Assembly (NCBI RefSeq): GCF_944380975.1
Contig: NZ_CALWJK010000003.1
Coordinates: 59,874-123,873 of the forward strand
DNA: 64,000 nt
Direction of reading: 5' to 3'
Origin: an uncultured Agathobaculum sp.
GTDB taxonomy: Bacteria > Bacillota > Clostridia > Oscillospirales > Butyricicoccaceae
Part shown: positions 51,778 through 60,281 of the stretch, one piece after another
Position numbering within the stretch: the first letter of the stretch is position 1
Layout of the letters: each line of letters starts with the position of its first letter
Position numbers and translations under genes: made by a program
Notes under the pieces: generated by a model
What the model saw: the letters and a program-made list of their open reading frames with translations, nothing else
Told to the model about the DNA's origin: nothing
The model's database searches: none

Positions 51778-53685
51778 TTAAGAAATCAAATCGCAAACCG
51801 CATTTGCATATGCCACCGGATCATCCACCGGCAGTCCTTCTATCAGCAGTGCCTGCGTATACAAAATATCAGCATAGGTTTTCAGCTGATCGGAATTCTC
51901 CTCCTGCAACTGGCAAAGCTTTTGGAAAATCGGATGCTCAGCGTTCAGCTCAAGCACGCGTTCTGCATGCACGCGCTGGCTGTCATCTAACGCCTGCTGG
52001 TTGAGCACCTTTTCCATTCCCAGCGTTACCGGGCCTTCGGCGCGCAAACAGCACGGATGACTTTTCAGTCGGCGCGTCAGCTCCACTTTTTTGACCTTGC
52101 CGGACAATGCTTCGCTCAGTGCCGCGAGCAATGCGCTCTTTTCCTCGGTGAGCTTTTTGATCTCTTCCTTGTCGTCCTCGCTGTCCAGTCCCAAATCAGC
52201 GTCAACAATCGACTTGAATTCTTTCTCCTGATAGTTTGCCAGCATCTTGATGCAGAATTCATCGATATTATCATCCAGGCACAGTACCTCGTAGCCTTTA
52301 TCGCGCAGCGTTTCCATAGCGGGCAGAAGCTTGATCTTATCGACCGTTTCACCGCAAGCATAATAGATATACTTCTGTTCTTCCTTCATGCGGGAAACGT
52401 ACTCTTCCAGCGTGACCAGCTTATCCTCGGTCGAGGAATAATACATCAACAGATCCTGCAGAAGTTCCTTATGGGCACCGTACTGCACATATGCACCATA
52501 CTTGATCTGACGGCCAAACGCCTGCCAGAACTTTTCATAATCTTCACGCTGATCCTTCTGCATCTTGAGCAGTTCGCTCTTGATCTTCTTTTCGAGACTC
52601 TGCGCAATCGCCTTTAGATGACGGTCGTGCTGCAGCATTTCACGCGAAATATTCAGAGAAAGATCCGCCGTATCCACCATGCCGCGTACAAAGCTGAAAT
52701 GATCGGGCAGCAGGTCGGCGCACTTATCCATAATCAGCACGCCGTTAGAATAGAGCTGCAATCCCTTTTCATAATCCTTGGTATAGTAATCCATCGGAGC
52801 ATGTGCTGGGATAAAGAGCATTGCGGTATAGGTCACTGCGCCCTCTACGCTGGTGTGGATATGGCACAGCGGCGGCTGATAATCATAGAACTTGCTGGTA
52901 TAGAAGGAATTGTAATCCTCATCCTTGAGCTCCTTCTTGGATTTTTTCCAAATCGGAACCATCGAGTTGAGCGTGGTGTTCTCAGTATATTCCTCCCACT
53001 CGGGCTGATAGTCCTCGCCAGCATCTGCCGGCTTTTCCTTCATGCGCGAGCGTGTCATATCCATCTTAATCGGGTATCGGATATAATCAGAGTACTTTTT
53101 CACCAGCGACTGGATACGGTACGGCTCGAGGAATTCATCATAATTCTCGTTTTCCGTATTCTCCTTAATCGTCAGCGTAATACGCGTACCATTTTCTGCT
53201 TTTTCGCACGGTGTGATGGTATACCCTGCTGCACCGTCCGACTCCCAACGGTTGGCTTCTTCGCTGTCAACCGCACGAGAGACAACCTCTACATGGTTGG
53301 CAACCATGAACGCAGCATAAAAGCCTACGCCAAATTGACCGATGATATCCACATCGTCCATCGCGTCGTTTTCCTTTTTAAATGCCAGAGAACCAGAGCG
53401 AGCAATTGTGCCCAGATTGCTTTCCAACTCTTCCGCAGTCATGCCGCATCCGTGATCCTCGATCACAAACTTGCGGTTTTCTTTGTCGAGTGTGATGTCA
53501 ATCGGCAGGCTGTCTCGTGTAATGCCAGTTCGGCCTTCCTTCATTGCATTATAATACAGTTTATCCGTTGCATCCGATGCATTCGAGATCAATTCACGCA
53601 GAAAGATTTCCTTATGCGTATAAATGGAATTGATCATCAAATCCAACAAACGCTTGGATTCCGCTTTAAACTGTTTCTTTGCCAT
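51778..53685 (-). CDS. htpG: Chaperone HtpG (Hsp90)
   Basis: ATP-dependent chaperone of 635 residues. The GHKL ATPase shows REL-ISNASDATDK (FLRELISNASDA), EDHGCGMT, GQFGVGFYAAFMVA and the middle domain NISREMLQ. It has no insertion or truncation. A CIRCE element and sigma-A promoter directly upstream place it under the HrcA repressor, so it is heat-induced in the class I regulon; in Bacillus subtilis it belongs to another class. Confidence 0.97.
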   Translation of the reverse strand: MAKKQFKAESKRLLDLMINSIYTHKEIFLRELISNASDATDKLYYNAMKEGRTGITRDSLPIDITLDKENRKFVIEDHGCGMTAEELESNLGTIARSGSLAFKKENDAMDDVDIIGQFGVGFYAAFMVANHVEVVSRAVDSEEANRWESDGAAGYTITPCEKAENGTRITLTIKENTENENYDEFLEPYRIQSLVKKYSDYIRYPIKMDMTRSRMKEKPADAGEDYQPEWEEYTENTTLNSMVPIWKKSKKELKDEDYNSFYTSKFYDYQPPLCHIHTSVEGAVTYTAMLFIPAHAPMDYYTKDYEKGLQLYSNGVLIMDKCADLLPDHFSFVRGMVDTADLSLNISREMLQHDRHLKAIAQSLEKKIKSELLKMQKDQREDYEKFWQAFGRQIKYGAYVQYGAHKELLQDLLMYYSSTEDKLVTLEEYVSRMKEEQKYIYYACGETVDKIKLLPAMETLRDKGYEVLCLDDNIDEFCIKMLANYQEKEFKSIVDADLGLDSEDDKEEIKKLTEEKSALLAALSEALSGKVKKVELTRRLKSHPCCLRAEGPVTLGMEKVLNQQALDDSQRVHAERVLELNAEHPIFQKLCQLQEENSDQLKTYADILYTQALLIEGLPVDDPVAYANAVCDLIS

Positions 53686-53710
53686 GTGTATGCACCTCTA
53701 TTTATTGGTA

Positions 53711-53737
53711 TTAGCACTCTCAATGTCAGAGTGCCAA
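53711..53737. promoter_or_regulatory. CIRCE element (HrcA operator) of htpG
   Basis: TTAGCACTC-TCAATGTCA-GAGTGCCAA matches the consensus TTAGCACTC-N9-GAGTGCTAA except one base. It lies 26 bases before the htpG ATG, at the expected start of transcription. Confidence 0.95.
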
Positions 53738-53744
53738 CACTGAT

Positions 53745-53773
53745 ATGATAATCCAGTCTCAAGGAAAAATCAA
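53745..53773 (-). promoter_or_regulatory. Promoter of htpG
   Basis: Minus strand TTGATT (53773-53768), 17-base spacer, TATCAT (53750-53745), directly before the CIRCE element. Confidence 0.75.
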
Positions 53774-53819
53774 GGGGCAAGTGGAAAATTCATGATTTGT
53801 TTATATTTATGTATAGAAA

Positions 53820-53845
53820 GGCGGCCTAAAAACATTCAGGCCGCC
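53820..53845 (-). terminator. Terminator of the AI-2E family gene
   Basis: GGCGGCCT / AGGCCGCC eight-base-pair stem with a ten-base loop; TTTCTATA follows on the minus strand. Confidence 0.7.
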
Positions 53846-53849
53846 ACGC

Positions 53850-55019
53850 TTATTGAATTTTTTTCTCCGCGATACCTCGTTCATGAATCCGATCGCGTAC
53901 ATAGTCGCGCAACAACGCATACAGAACCGAAACCACAGGAATGGAAAACAAAATGCCCAGCACGCCAGCAATGCTTGCGCCTAAGGTAACTGCAACCAGC
54001 ACCCAGATGGACGGCAAGCCTACCGAGCCACCAACCACGCGGGGATAAATCACATTGCCCTCAACCTGTTGAAGGATTAGGAAAAGCACAATGAACCACA
54101 ATGCCTGAATCGGGCTGGCAATTAAAATGAGAAATGCGCCAACGATACATCCGATAAATGCGCCGAAAATCGGAATGAGCGCGGTTACACCGATTAGTAC
54201 CGCAATCACCAACGCATACGGCATTTTCAGTAGGGTCATGCTGATAAAAAACATCATTCCGAGAATAAAAGCTTCTAAACACTGTCCGGACAAAAAGCTG
54301 TTGAACGAAGAAGAGGTCAGATCGCAGACTTCCAAAAAACGGTCGACATGCTTTTCTGGGAAAAGTGCATAAAACAGGCGTCGGAATTGGCGGCCCAGAT
54401 TTTCCTTTTGCAGCAGGATATAGATTGCAAATACCAAGCCGATGATGGTATTGGCCACACCGCTGACCACAGAAGTGGCGATATCGACTGTACTGCTGAG
54501 AAAATTGCTGTTTTGCAGGAAATCCTTTGCCATCTGGCCAACTTCTTTCCAGTTGACGTTGAGCAAATCTGCTTTGAATTTTTCAATTTCATCCGCGAAC
54601 ATGGGCAACCGCTCGCTGGCTTGTTCCAGCATCTGCGGCAGCCGTTTGCCAAAGCTCGTCATTTCGCGCCCAATGGCAGCAAATGAATTGTATAGTTCTG
54701 GCGCCACCATAAACAGAACAATGGAGATCACGCCCAAAACCACGATTAAAGTCAGAAGCAGGCTGAAAATGCGCTGCATTTTACGCATACGGATGCTGCC
54801 CTTCCCCTTTTTTTGAGTAAAGATTTTTTTCTCAAAAAAGCGCATAGGCACATTTAAAATAAATGCAATGCATCCGCCAATCAAAAACGGCGCGGTCAAA
54901 CCGGCCAGATAACGCAGCGCCGACGACACCATTTTGGTGTTTTGTAAGCCCACATACAGCAAAATGGCAAACGCAATTAGCCCCATGATTTTTTTTATTG
55001 TGTCGCGATTTAAATTCAA
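53850..55019 (-). CDS. AI-2E (PerM/YtvI) family transporter
   Basis: Membrane protein of 389 residues with about seven or eight spans, the family C-terminal block IPIFGAFIGCIVGAFLILI..PRVVGGSVGLPSIWVLVAV is clear. A helical segment of about 100 residues separates an early pair of spans from the rest. Members include autoinducer-2 exporters and Na+/H+ antiporters, so the function is open. The start is TTG 55019: GAGGG lies seven bases before it, and no ATG fits. It has its own promoter and terminator. Confidence 0.9.
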   Translation of the reverse strand: MNLNRDTIKKIMGLIAFAILLYVGLQNTKMVSSALRYLAGLTAPFLIGGCIAFILNVPMRFFEKKIFTQKKGKGSIRMRKMQRIFSLLLTLIVVLGVISIVLFMVAPELYNSFAAIGREMTSFGKRLPQMLEQASERLPMFADEIEKFKADLLNVNWKEVGQMAKDFLQNSNFLSSTVDIATSVVSGVANTIIGLVFAIYILLQKENLGRQFRRLFYALFPEKHVDRFLEVCDLTSSSFNSFLSGQCLEAFILGMMFFISMTLLKMPYALVIAVLIGVTALIPIFGAFIGCIVGAFLILIASPIQALWFIVLFLILQQVEGNVIYPRVVGGSVGLPSIWVLVAVTLGASIAGVLGILFSIPVVSVLYALLRDYVRDRIHERGIAEKKIQ

Positions 55020-55055
55020 TGTAGAACCCTCATCTATCTATGCTATATTGATATA

Positions 55056-55085
55056 TATATAAACATTTTTCCCATTTAAAGTCAA
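55056..55085 (-). promoter_or_regulatory. Promoter of the AI-2E family gene
   Basis: Minus strand TTGACT (55085-55080), 18-base spacer, TATATA (55061-55056). Confidence 0.6.
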
Positions 55086-55143
55086 GCGCTTGCGAGCATA
55101 TTTTATCTTCTATTCATAAAGACAAATGTTCAAACTTCTGGTT

Positions 55144-55172
55144 TTACAATATTCGGTAATTTTTTGTATAAT
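55144..55172 (+). promoter_or_regulatory. Promoter of the D,D-carboxypeptidase gene
   Basis: TTACAA (55144-55149), 17-base spacer, TATAAT (55167-55172). This gives an unusually long leader of about 125 bases. Confidence 0.65.
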
Positions 55173-55212
55173 CAACTTTCTTTTTATTGGCATATCTGCT
55201 AAAATAAAAATT

Positions 55213-55257
55213 AGAATATTCCATTTTTTGTGCAAAACAGAATATTCCGATTTGCAC
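55213..55257. repeat. GAATATTC boxes and nested 28-bp dyad in the dacF-like leader
   Basis: AGAATATTCC occurs at 55213-55222 and 55239-55248. The second lies at the centre of a larger dyad GTGCAAA (55230-55236) / TTTGCAC (55251-55257), 12 of 14 positions pairing, same centre. It could be a protein site or an RNA hairpin. Confidence 0.65.
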
Positions 55258-55302
55258 GGATTACAAGGCTGACCCGTGCATCATTAAGAAGGGGGTTTTA
55301 TC

Positions 55303-56802
55303 ATGTACAGAAAAATTATTGCGGCGTTGCTTGCGGTTGTTCTTTGCCTCGGCGGCAGTTTGCCATGTGCGCTTGCGCTGGATTTCGAGGCGGAAAGCGC
55401 TTTTGTGATGGATGGCGATACCGGAGAAGAGCTTTACTCCTATAATGGGGATGTCGCCCGCGTCCCGGCCAGCATGACCAAAGTTCTGACTGCCTACATC
55501 ATTTATCAGGAATTGGAAGCCGGTTCCATTACGTTGGAAACACCGGTCAAGATCAGTCATAACGTCGCAGTTAAATCACGTGATTCCAGCTATCCGACCG
55601 CAGTGCCGCTGACCGAAGGCGCGACCTATACGGTTGATACGTTGCTGCATTTGATCATGATTCCGTCTGCCAGCGCATCCTGCATCGCCATGGCAGAACA
55701 TATCAGCGGCAGTGAAAGTGCTTTTGTCACACGTATGAATGCCACGGTAAAGGAACTTGGCTTGAATGCGACATACTATAACTGCCACGGTGCGCAGCCG
55801 AACTATATTACGGCACGTTCGCAGGCTGCGTTGACGAAAATTTTCATTGATACCTATCCGGATATCCTTCGTATCACAAGCAAGAGCGGTTTCAGCTTTA
55901 ACGGAGCTTATTATAATAACACGAACCATCTTCTCAATGCCATGGCGCCATATGAAGGTTTGGACGGCTTCAAAACGGGTACGATTTCGCAGGCTGGGTA
56001 TTGCGTCACTACCACTGCTGTACGGAATGGTCGCCGCGTGATTGCTGTGGTGATGAAATCCACCAGCGATGCACAGCGTTTTGCCGACTCTCGTCAACTG
56101 CTGGATTATGGCTTTGATCAAATTCAAAAGCGCGATGCATCTCGTGCATCCACCAGTGTATCTGCTACGGCACAACCGGATAGCGTACGTCCTTATCAGC
56201 CCGCTTCCTTTACAGTACAGCTCAATGGTGTTTCTGCGGCTTATGTTGCAAAGGCACAATGGTATGTCAATGGTGAGCCGGTGCAGAATTACGGCAACAG
56301 CAACTTCCAGGTGACGGCGAATAAAACCAGCACACTCAATTATACGCTTCGTGAATTGACTGGCGATACGTTGGATGTATCCTTTGTGCTAACCATGCAG
56401 GATGGTACAGAGAGACGTGCGGAAACTTCTGTGCCAATTGAACAGCGTCCGATTGCCTACACGGGATCTTTCAACATTCAAAGTGCTGCGGTTTATCCCG
56501 GAAAAACGCTGACGGTGACCGCGGATGTGCTCGGTGAAAACGAAATCAACCGCGTACAGCTTCCTGCCGGCTGGCAATGGGATGGACAACCGATTGCCGG
56601 TTATTCCAACGCTGCCTTTACTATTTTGAATGATCGGGCGAGCAGCGAATACACCATCAAAATCCCTGCGGATTCACAGCCCGGTATGCATACTCTTACA
56701 TTTGTCGTCGGTCCGGCAGACAGCACAGGTGTTCAGCAGCTCGTGCTTTCTGCTGATATTGAGATTGTCTCACAAAAGGATATACAAGAGGATGCTGCAT
56801 GA
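55303..56802 (+). CDS. D-alanyl-D-alanine carboxypeptidase (DacF/PBP5-like) with variant active site
   Basis: Secreted penicillin-binding protein of 499 residues. A signal peptide (1-26) is followed by the class S11 domain to about residue 265, with SMTK (Ser57, Lys60) and GFKTGT (Lys224). The expected SxN motif is altered: PSASASCIAMAEH gives Ser122-Ala-Ser124, so the Asn is lost. After a Ser/Ala linker, two or more beta-rich repeats follow (about 290-490), and no C-terminal amphipathic membrane helix typical of PBP5 is visible. The protein probably trims peptidoglycan stem peptides, but the changed motif makes activity uncertain. GGGGG precedes the ATG. Confidence 0.88.
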   Translation: MYRKIIAALLAVVLCLGGSLPCALALDFEAESAFVMDGDTGEELYSYNGDVARVPASMTKVLTAYIIYQELEAGSITLETPVKISHNVAVKSRDSSYPTAVPLTEGATYTVDTLLHLIMIPSASASCIAMAEHISGSESAFVTRMNATVKELGLNATYYNCHGAQPNYITARSQAALTKIFIDTYPDILRITSKSGFSFNGAYYNNTNHLLNAMAPYEGLDGFKTGTISQAGYCVTTTAVRNGRRVIAVVMKSTSDAQRFADSRQLLDYGFDQIQKRDASRASTSVSATAQPDSVRPYQPASFTVQLNGVSAAYVAKAQWYVNGEPVQNYGNSNFQVTANKTSTLNYTLRELTGDTLDVSFVLTMQDGTERRAETSVPIEQRPIAYTGSFNIQSAAVYPGKTLTVTADVLGENEINRVQLPAGWQWDGQPIAGYSNAAFTILNDRASSEYTIKIPADSQPGMHTLTFVVGPADSTGVQQLVLSADIEIVSQKDIQEDAA

Positions 56803-56946
56803 TGAATTTAGGTTCTCATAGTTTTTAATGGGTCATCTGATTTGCACTATCGTTTGTTCGCATTTTTCAATATATGCACTTTACACATTAAAGCGTGAAA
56901 TAACCAATCAACATGCAAATATCAGCAAAACTATGTGACAGTATTG

Positions 56947-56987
56947 AAAAAGCCGTTTGGGTGTTTAGAACACCCAAACGGCTTTTT
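56947..56987. terminator. Bidirectional terminator
   Basis: Nineteen-base-pair stem AAAAAGCCGTTTGGGTGTT / AACACCCAAACGGCTTTTT with loop TAG, between the convergent carboxypeptidase and SorC genes. Bases 56803-56946 hold nothing else I recognise. Confidence 0.92.
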
Positions 56988-56991
56988 CTGT

Positions 56992-57948
56992 TTACATATC
57001 GCACAATATGGACGCTGTGCGTGTATCTACAATCAGCACATTGATATACTTTCCCTTGATTGCTGCATAGATTGCCTTTGCTTTGGCAGGTAGTCCAGCG
57101 ACTCCGATTCGCGTCGGTATCCGTAAATAATCAGGCAACTCAACGGCAATGAGCCGGTCGCGGTATCGATTGGTAACACGTCTTCCCTCTTGATCAAACA
57201 AATGCGAACCAACCTCACCGATCAGCTGCTGCCCTTCTTCAAGCTGAGCGATATCTTTGACATCCACACCAACAAACGAATAGCGCAAATCGACACTTTC
57301 GTATGCACCGATGCCCACTACCGCAATATTGCAGGACTGAATCACGCGATACGTATCAATAAAGCTCGGTTCCTGCTGCAATGATTTTTTCATTTCCGCA
57401 CTACTCACCACAATCGGAGCAAACAGCATAAACGGTTTTGCTCCCAAACGATTGGAAATGTTATGAACAATTTCGTTTGCTGCGGTATTTTGCGGCTCAT
57501 TGTTTCGGCTTCCCAACATCTGTACCACTGTAACGTCCTTTTTATGTCCAAAAGGCATTTGTTCTGCCATGGCTGCCAGCGTATTGCCACGTGTAAACCC
57601 GATCACATCGCCATCCCGCAGAATAGTAGCCAAGTATTGCGCTGCTGCTGCACCCAAATCGCGGAACACATCTTGTTCGCTGGCAATGTCCACAACGCGG
57701 ATATCGAGCAAACCGAATTTTTCTTTTAAACGGGTTTCCAATTCAAGCAGCGTTGTACTGGAATTTGCATTGATCGTGATATGCACGATACCACTTTCCA
57801 AGCAATCGGCCAGAATTCGATTGACCCGTTGACGTGACATATTCATTCGCTGAGCAATCTGTTCCTGTGTACATCCTTCCTTGTAATAGTAATGTGCAAC
57901 ACGGGTAAATTCCGCAATCTGTGCATCCGTCAGCTTTTTTCCATTCAT
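56992..57948 (-). CDS. SorC family sugar-responsive regulator
   Basis: Transcription regulator of 318 residues. The N-terminal HTH (GCTQEQIAQRMNMSRQRVNRIL) is followed by the SorC sugar-phosphate binding domain (DIRVVDIASEQDVFRDLGAAAAQYL, GDVIGFTRGNTLAAMAEQM, VVQMLGS, VVGIGAYE). The family controls catabolic operons and responds to a phosphorylated intermediate. It is located 102 bases behind the last gene of the PTS operon in the same direction, with its own possible promoter, and is the obvious candidate to control that operon. Confidence 0.92.
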   Translation of the reverse strand: MNGKKLTDAQIAEFTRVAHYYYKEGCTQEQIAQRMNMSRQRVNRILADCLESGIVHITINANSSTTLLELETRLKEKFGLLDIRVVDIASEQDVFRDLGAAAAQYLATILRDGDVIGFTRGNTLAAMAEQMPFGHKKDVTVVQMLGSRNNEPQNTAANEIVHNISNRLGAKPFMLFAPIVVSSAEMKKSLQQEPSFIDTYRVIQSCNIAVVGIGAYESVDLRYSFVGVDVKDIAQLEEGQQLIGEVGSHLFDQEGRRVTNRYRDRLIAVELPDYLRIPTRIGVAGLPAKAKAIYAAIKGKYINVLIVDTRTASILCDM

Positions 57949-57977
57949 GCCTATTCCCCCAACGCTTTACTAGTTAT

Positions 57978-58005
57978 ATTTTAACAAAATGTATGGAAAA
58001 TGCAA
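57978..58005 (-). promoter_or_regulatory. Putative promoter of the SorC gene
   Basis: Minus strand TTGCAT (58005-58000), 16-base spacer, TAAAAT (57983-57978). Confidence 0.5.
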
Positions 58006-58050
58006 CCATTTGTTTGCGTATCAGGAAGAAGCAAGCTGATTTTTTGCAGA

Positions 58051-59097
58051 TCAAAGCAATACGCTAACTCGGAATTTTCCCGGCGTTGCTGCTTCTGCAA
58101 ATGCCTCTTGGATGTGATCCAACGAATACTTGTTCTTTTCAATCAGCGGTGCTACCTGCACCACGCCCTGATTAAGCATATCTGCTGCCGTGCAAAAATC
58201 GGTTAGATCTGCTCCAAATGTTCCGATGAGTTCCAAACGGCGATAATGGATCACATTCGAATCAATATCAATAGCAGGAGCGGGATAGGCAGCGCCAAAG
58301 AATAAAATGCGGCCATCCACATGCTTCACTAGATCTAACGCCTGCTGGTTTACTTTTGTAGCAGCAACTGCTAAAATCGCTGCATCCGCGCCTTTTCCAT
58401 CGGTTAGTCGCATGATCTCCTGCACCGGATCACATGCACTGCCATCCATTACCTCAAAGCCCATTTCTCGAGCAACCTGCAGCTTGTGCTCCATCAGTTC
58501 GGAGACAATTACCCTGCACCCCATTGCACGTGCTGCCTGTGCATTCAATAGTCCCATGGTACCCGCGCCGACAACCACCACGGTTTCCAATGGTTTAACT
58601 CGCAATTTATCCAATCCCTTGACAACCGCCGCCAGAGGTTCCATAAATGCTGCTTCACTGGAAGAAAGGGATGGATTCATTTTGATTAAGGCACGTGCTG
58701 GACGCACAGCATAATCGGCATATGCAAACATCCCACGATAACCGTCCGGGCTGATTTTTTTCGGACCGATCTCATTGTTTGTACATCCGCGCCCGCGTTT
58801 ACAGCTATCGCAAATACCGCAGGTGACATAAGCGAGCGCTACCCGGTCCCCCGGCTTTAGATCCAACACTTTTTCACCAACTGCCACAACGGTACCTGCG
58901 CTTTCATGACCGCTCGCCATCGGATAGCCACGGCCTTCGCGTTGTCCGAGCCATTGTTGATAGTCCGTGGTACAGATATTATATGCTTCCTGCTTAACCA
59001 GAACCTCATCCGGCCCCATTTCCGGCAACGGCCGTTCTCGGACTTCTGCGTGCCCTTTTTCCGTCAACACGCCAAATCGCATTGTTTTAATTTCCAT
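58051..59097 (-). CDS. Zinc-dependent alcohol/polyol dehydrogenase
   Basis: Medium-chain dehydrogenase of 348 residues, NAD(P)-dependent. Catalytic zinc ligands are in ICTTDYQQW (Cys), GHESAGTV (His-Glu) and the EPLAAV region; the structural zinc lobe is CGICDSCKRGRGC, slightly shorter than usual in the last spacing. The Rossmann motif is VVVVGAGTMGLLNAQ. It resembles sorbitol and threonine dehydrogenases; the substrate is probably a polyol or hydroxy-acid phosphate derived from the operon's sugar. AGGAGG precedes the ATG, nine bases after the iron alcohol dehydrogenase gene. Confidence 0.9.
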   Translation of the reverse strand: MEIKTMRFGVLTEKGHAEVRERPLPEMGPDEVLVKQEAYNICTTDYQQWLGQREGRGYPMASGHESAGTVVAVGEKVLDLKPGDRVALAYVTCGICDSCKRGRGCTNNEIGPKKISPDGYRGMFAYADYAVRPARALIKMNPSLSSSEAAFMEPLAAVVKGLDKLRVKPLETVVVVGAGTMGLLNAQAARAMGCRVIVSELMEHKLQVAREMGFEVMDGSACDPVQEIMRLTDGKGADAAILAVAATKVNQQALDLVKHVDGRILFFGAAYPAPAIDIDSNVIHYRRLELIGTFGADLTDFCTAADMLNQGVVQVAPLIEKNKYSLDHIQEAFAEAATPGKFRVSVLL

Positions 59098-59106
59098 AAG
59101 GACCTC

Positions 59107-60273
59107 CTATACGCTTGCGTTTAGAATATTCAGGACATCTTGCTTATCCAGCTTACGCATTCCACCGATTGGGCCGTCTTCAGTCACCAAAGTCGCGATT
59201 TCTTCCAATCGGTCGCAGGATACACCTGCTTCTGTCAATGTCAACGGCACACCTAAGCCGCGCCAAAAACTACGCAATGCCTCAATACCTGCCGCAGCTG
59301 TCTTTTCTGGATGTGCTGCATCATACGGAATATCCCACACCCGGACAGCGAACTGTGCAAACCGTTCTACATGCTCGCGGTAAACATATTCCATCCAATG
59401 CGGCGTTAAAATGGACAATGTAGCACCATGCGCCAGATTGGTAAAGCCACCCAAAATATGCGAGATGAAGTGACAACTCCAATCGGGAACACGGCCGCAG
59501 TCCAGCAACCCGTTGTGCGCCAAGTTTCCTGCAAAAACAATTTCTGCGCGTGCATCATAATCAGTCGGTTCCTGCAAGGTGCGCGGTAGATTATGAATAA
59601 TGGTTCGCAGCGTTGCTTCACACAGTCGATCGGTTAATTCAACATGCGGTTCGGCGGTAAAGTATCGCTCCATCACATGGCTCATCATATCCACACCGCC
59701 GACGGCCATCGCATATCTCGGCACTGTAAACGTTACTTCCGGATCCATAATCGCAAACACTGGTCTTGTGTGTCCATTGGAACCAAGCAGTTTGATATGC
59801 CCCTCTTCATTTGTGATTACCGATCCCGCACTGGATTCGCTCCCTGTGGCAGGAATGGTGAGAACAACACCTACGGGCAATGTATCCTGAATCACATGTT
59901 TTTTCGTGTAGTGATCCCAAACGTCGCCGTCATAAGTCGCACCCAAACCAATCGCCTTGGCTGAGTCGATCACGCTTCCTCCGCCCAATGCTAGGATGAA
60001 ATCAATATTCTCGCGTTTACAGATCTCAATTCCTTCCCGAACCTTGCTCAGTACGGGGTTGGGCTGCACGCCGGTCAACTCCACAATTTCCAGCCCTTGC
60101 GCTTGCAAGGACTGGAGTACCGTTTGGTAGATTGCAGAGTTGAGAATAAAATCATCTCCATAATGGTGGAAAAGTACGCGTTTCCCGTAAGGACGGATCT
60201 CTTCTCCTACACAAGATGCCATGCCGCGTCCGAAAATGATTTTGGTCGCATTCTGAAACTTGAAATTTCGCAT
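59107..60273 (-). CDS. Iron-containing alcohol dehydrogenase
   Basis: Group III dehydrogenase of 388 residues. NAD-binding GGGSVIDSAKAIGL is present, and the metal ligands lie in GGVDMMSHVMERYF (Asp, His) and HFISHILGGFTNLAHGATLSIL (two His), as in butanol and 1,3-propanediol enzymes. It probably reduces an aldehyde formed by the neighbouring aldolase, or oxidises an alcohol. It is eight bases behind the aldolase gene and nine before the zinc dehydrogenase, in one operon. Confidence 0.92.
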   Translation of the reverse strand: MRNFKFQNATKIIFGRGMASCVGEEIRPYGKRVLFHHYGDDFILNSAIYQTVLQSLQAQGLEIVELTGVQPNPVLSKVREGIEICKRENIDFILALGGGSVIDSAKAIGLGATYDGDVWDHYTKKHVIQDTLPVGVVLTIPATGSESSAGSVITNEEGHIKLLGSNGHTRPVFAIMDPEVTFTVPRYAMAVGGVDMMSHVMERYFTAEPHVELTDRLCEATLRTIIHNLPRTLQEPTDYDARAEIVFAGNLAHNGLLDCGRVPDWSCHFISHILGGFTNLAHGATLSILTPHWMEYVYREHVERFAQFAVRVWDIPYDAAHPEKTAAAGIEALRSFWRGLGVPLTLTEAGVSCDRLEEIATLVTEDGPIGGMRKLDKQDVLNILNASV

Positions 60274-60281
60274 ATGTTCTC

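Noticed and set aside
52618-53748. 376-residue open frame on the plus strand inside htpG
   Set aside because: Antisense to htpG and running through its promoter and CIRCE element.
55213-55248. GAATATTC boxes as LexA sites
   Set aside because: Gram-positive LexA boxes need GAAC-N4-GTTC; these do not match and the gene is not an SOS gene.
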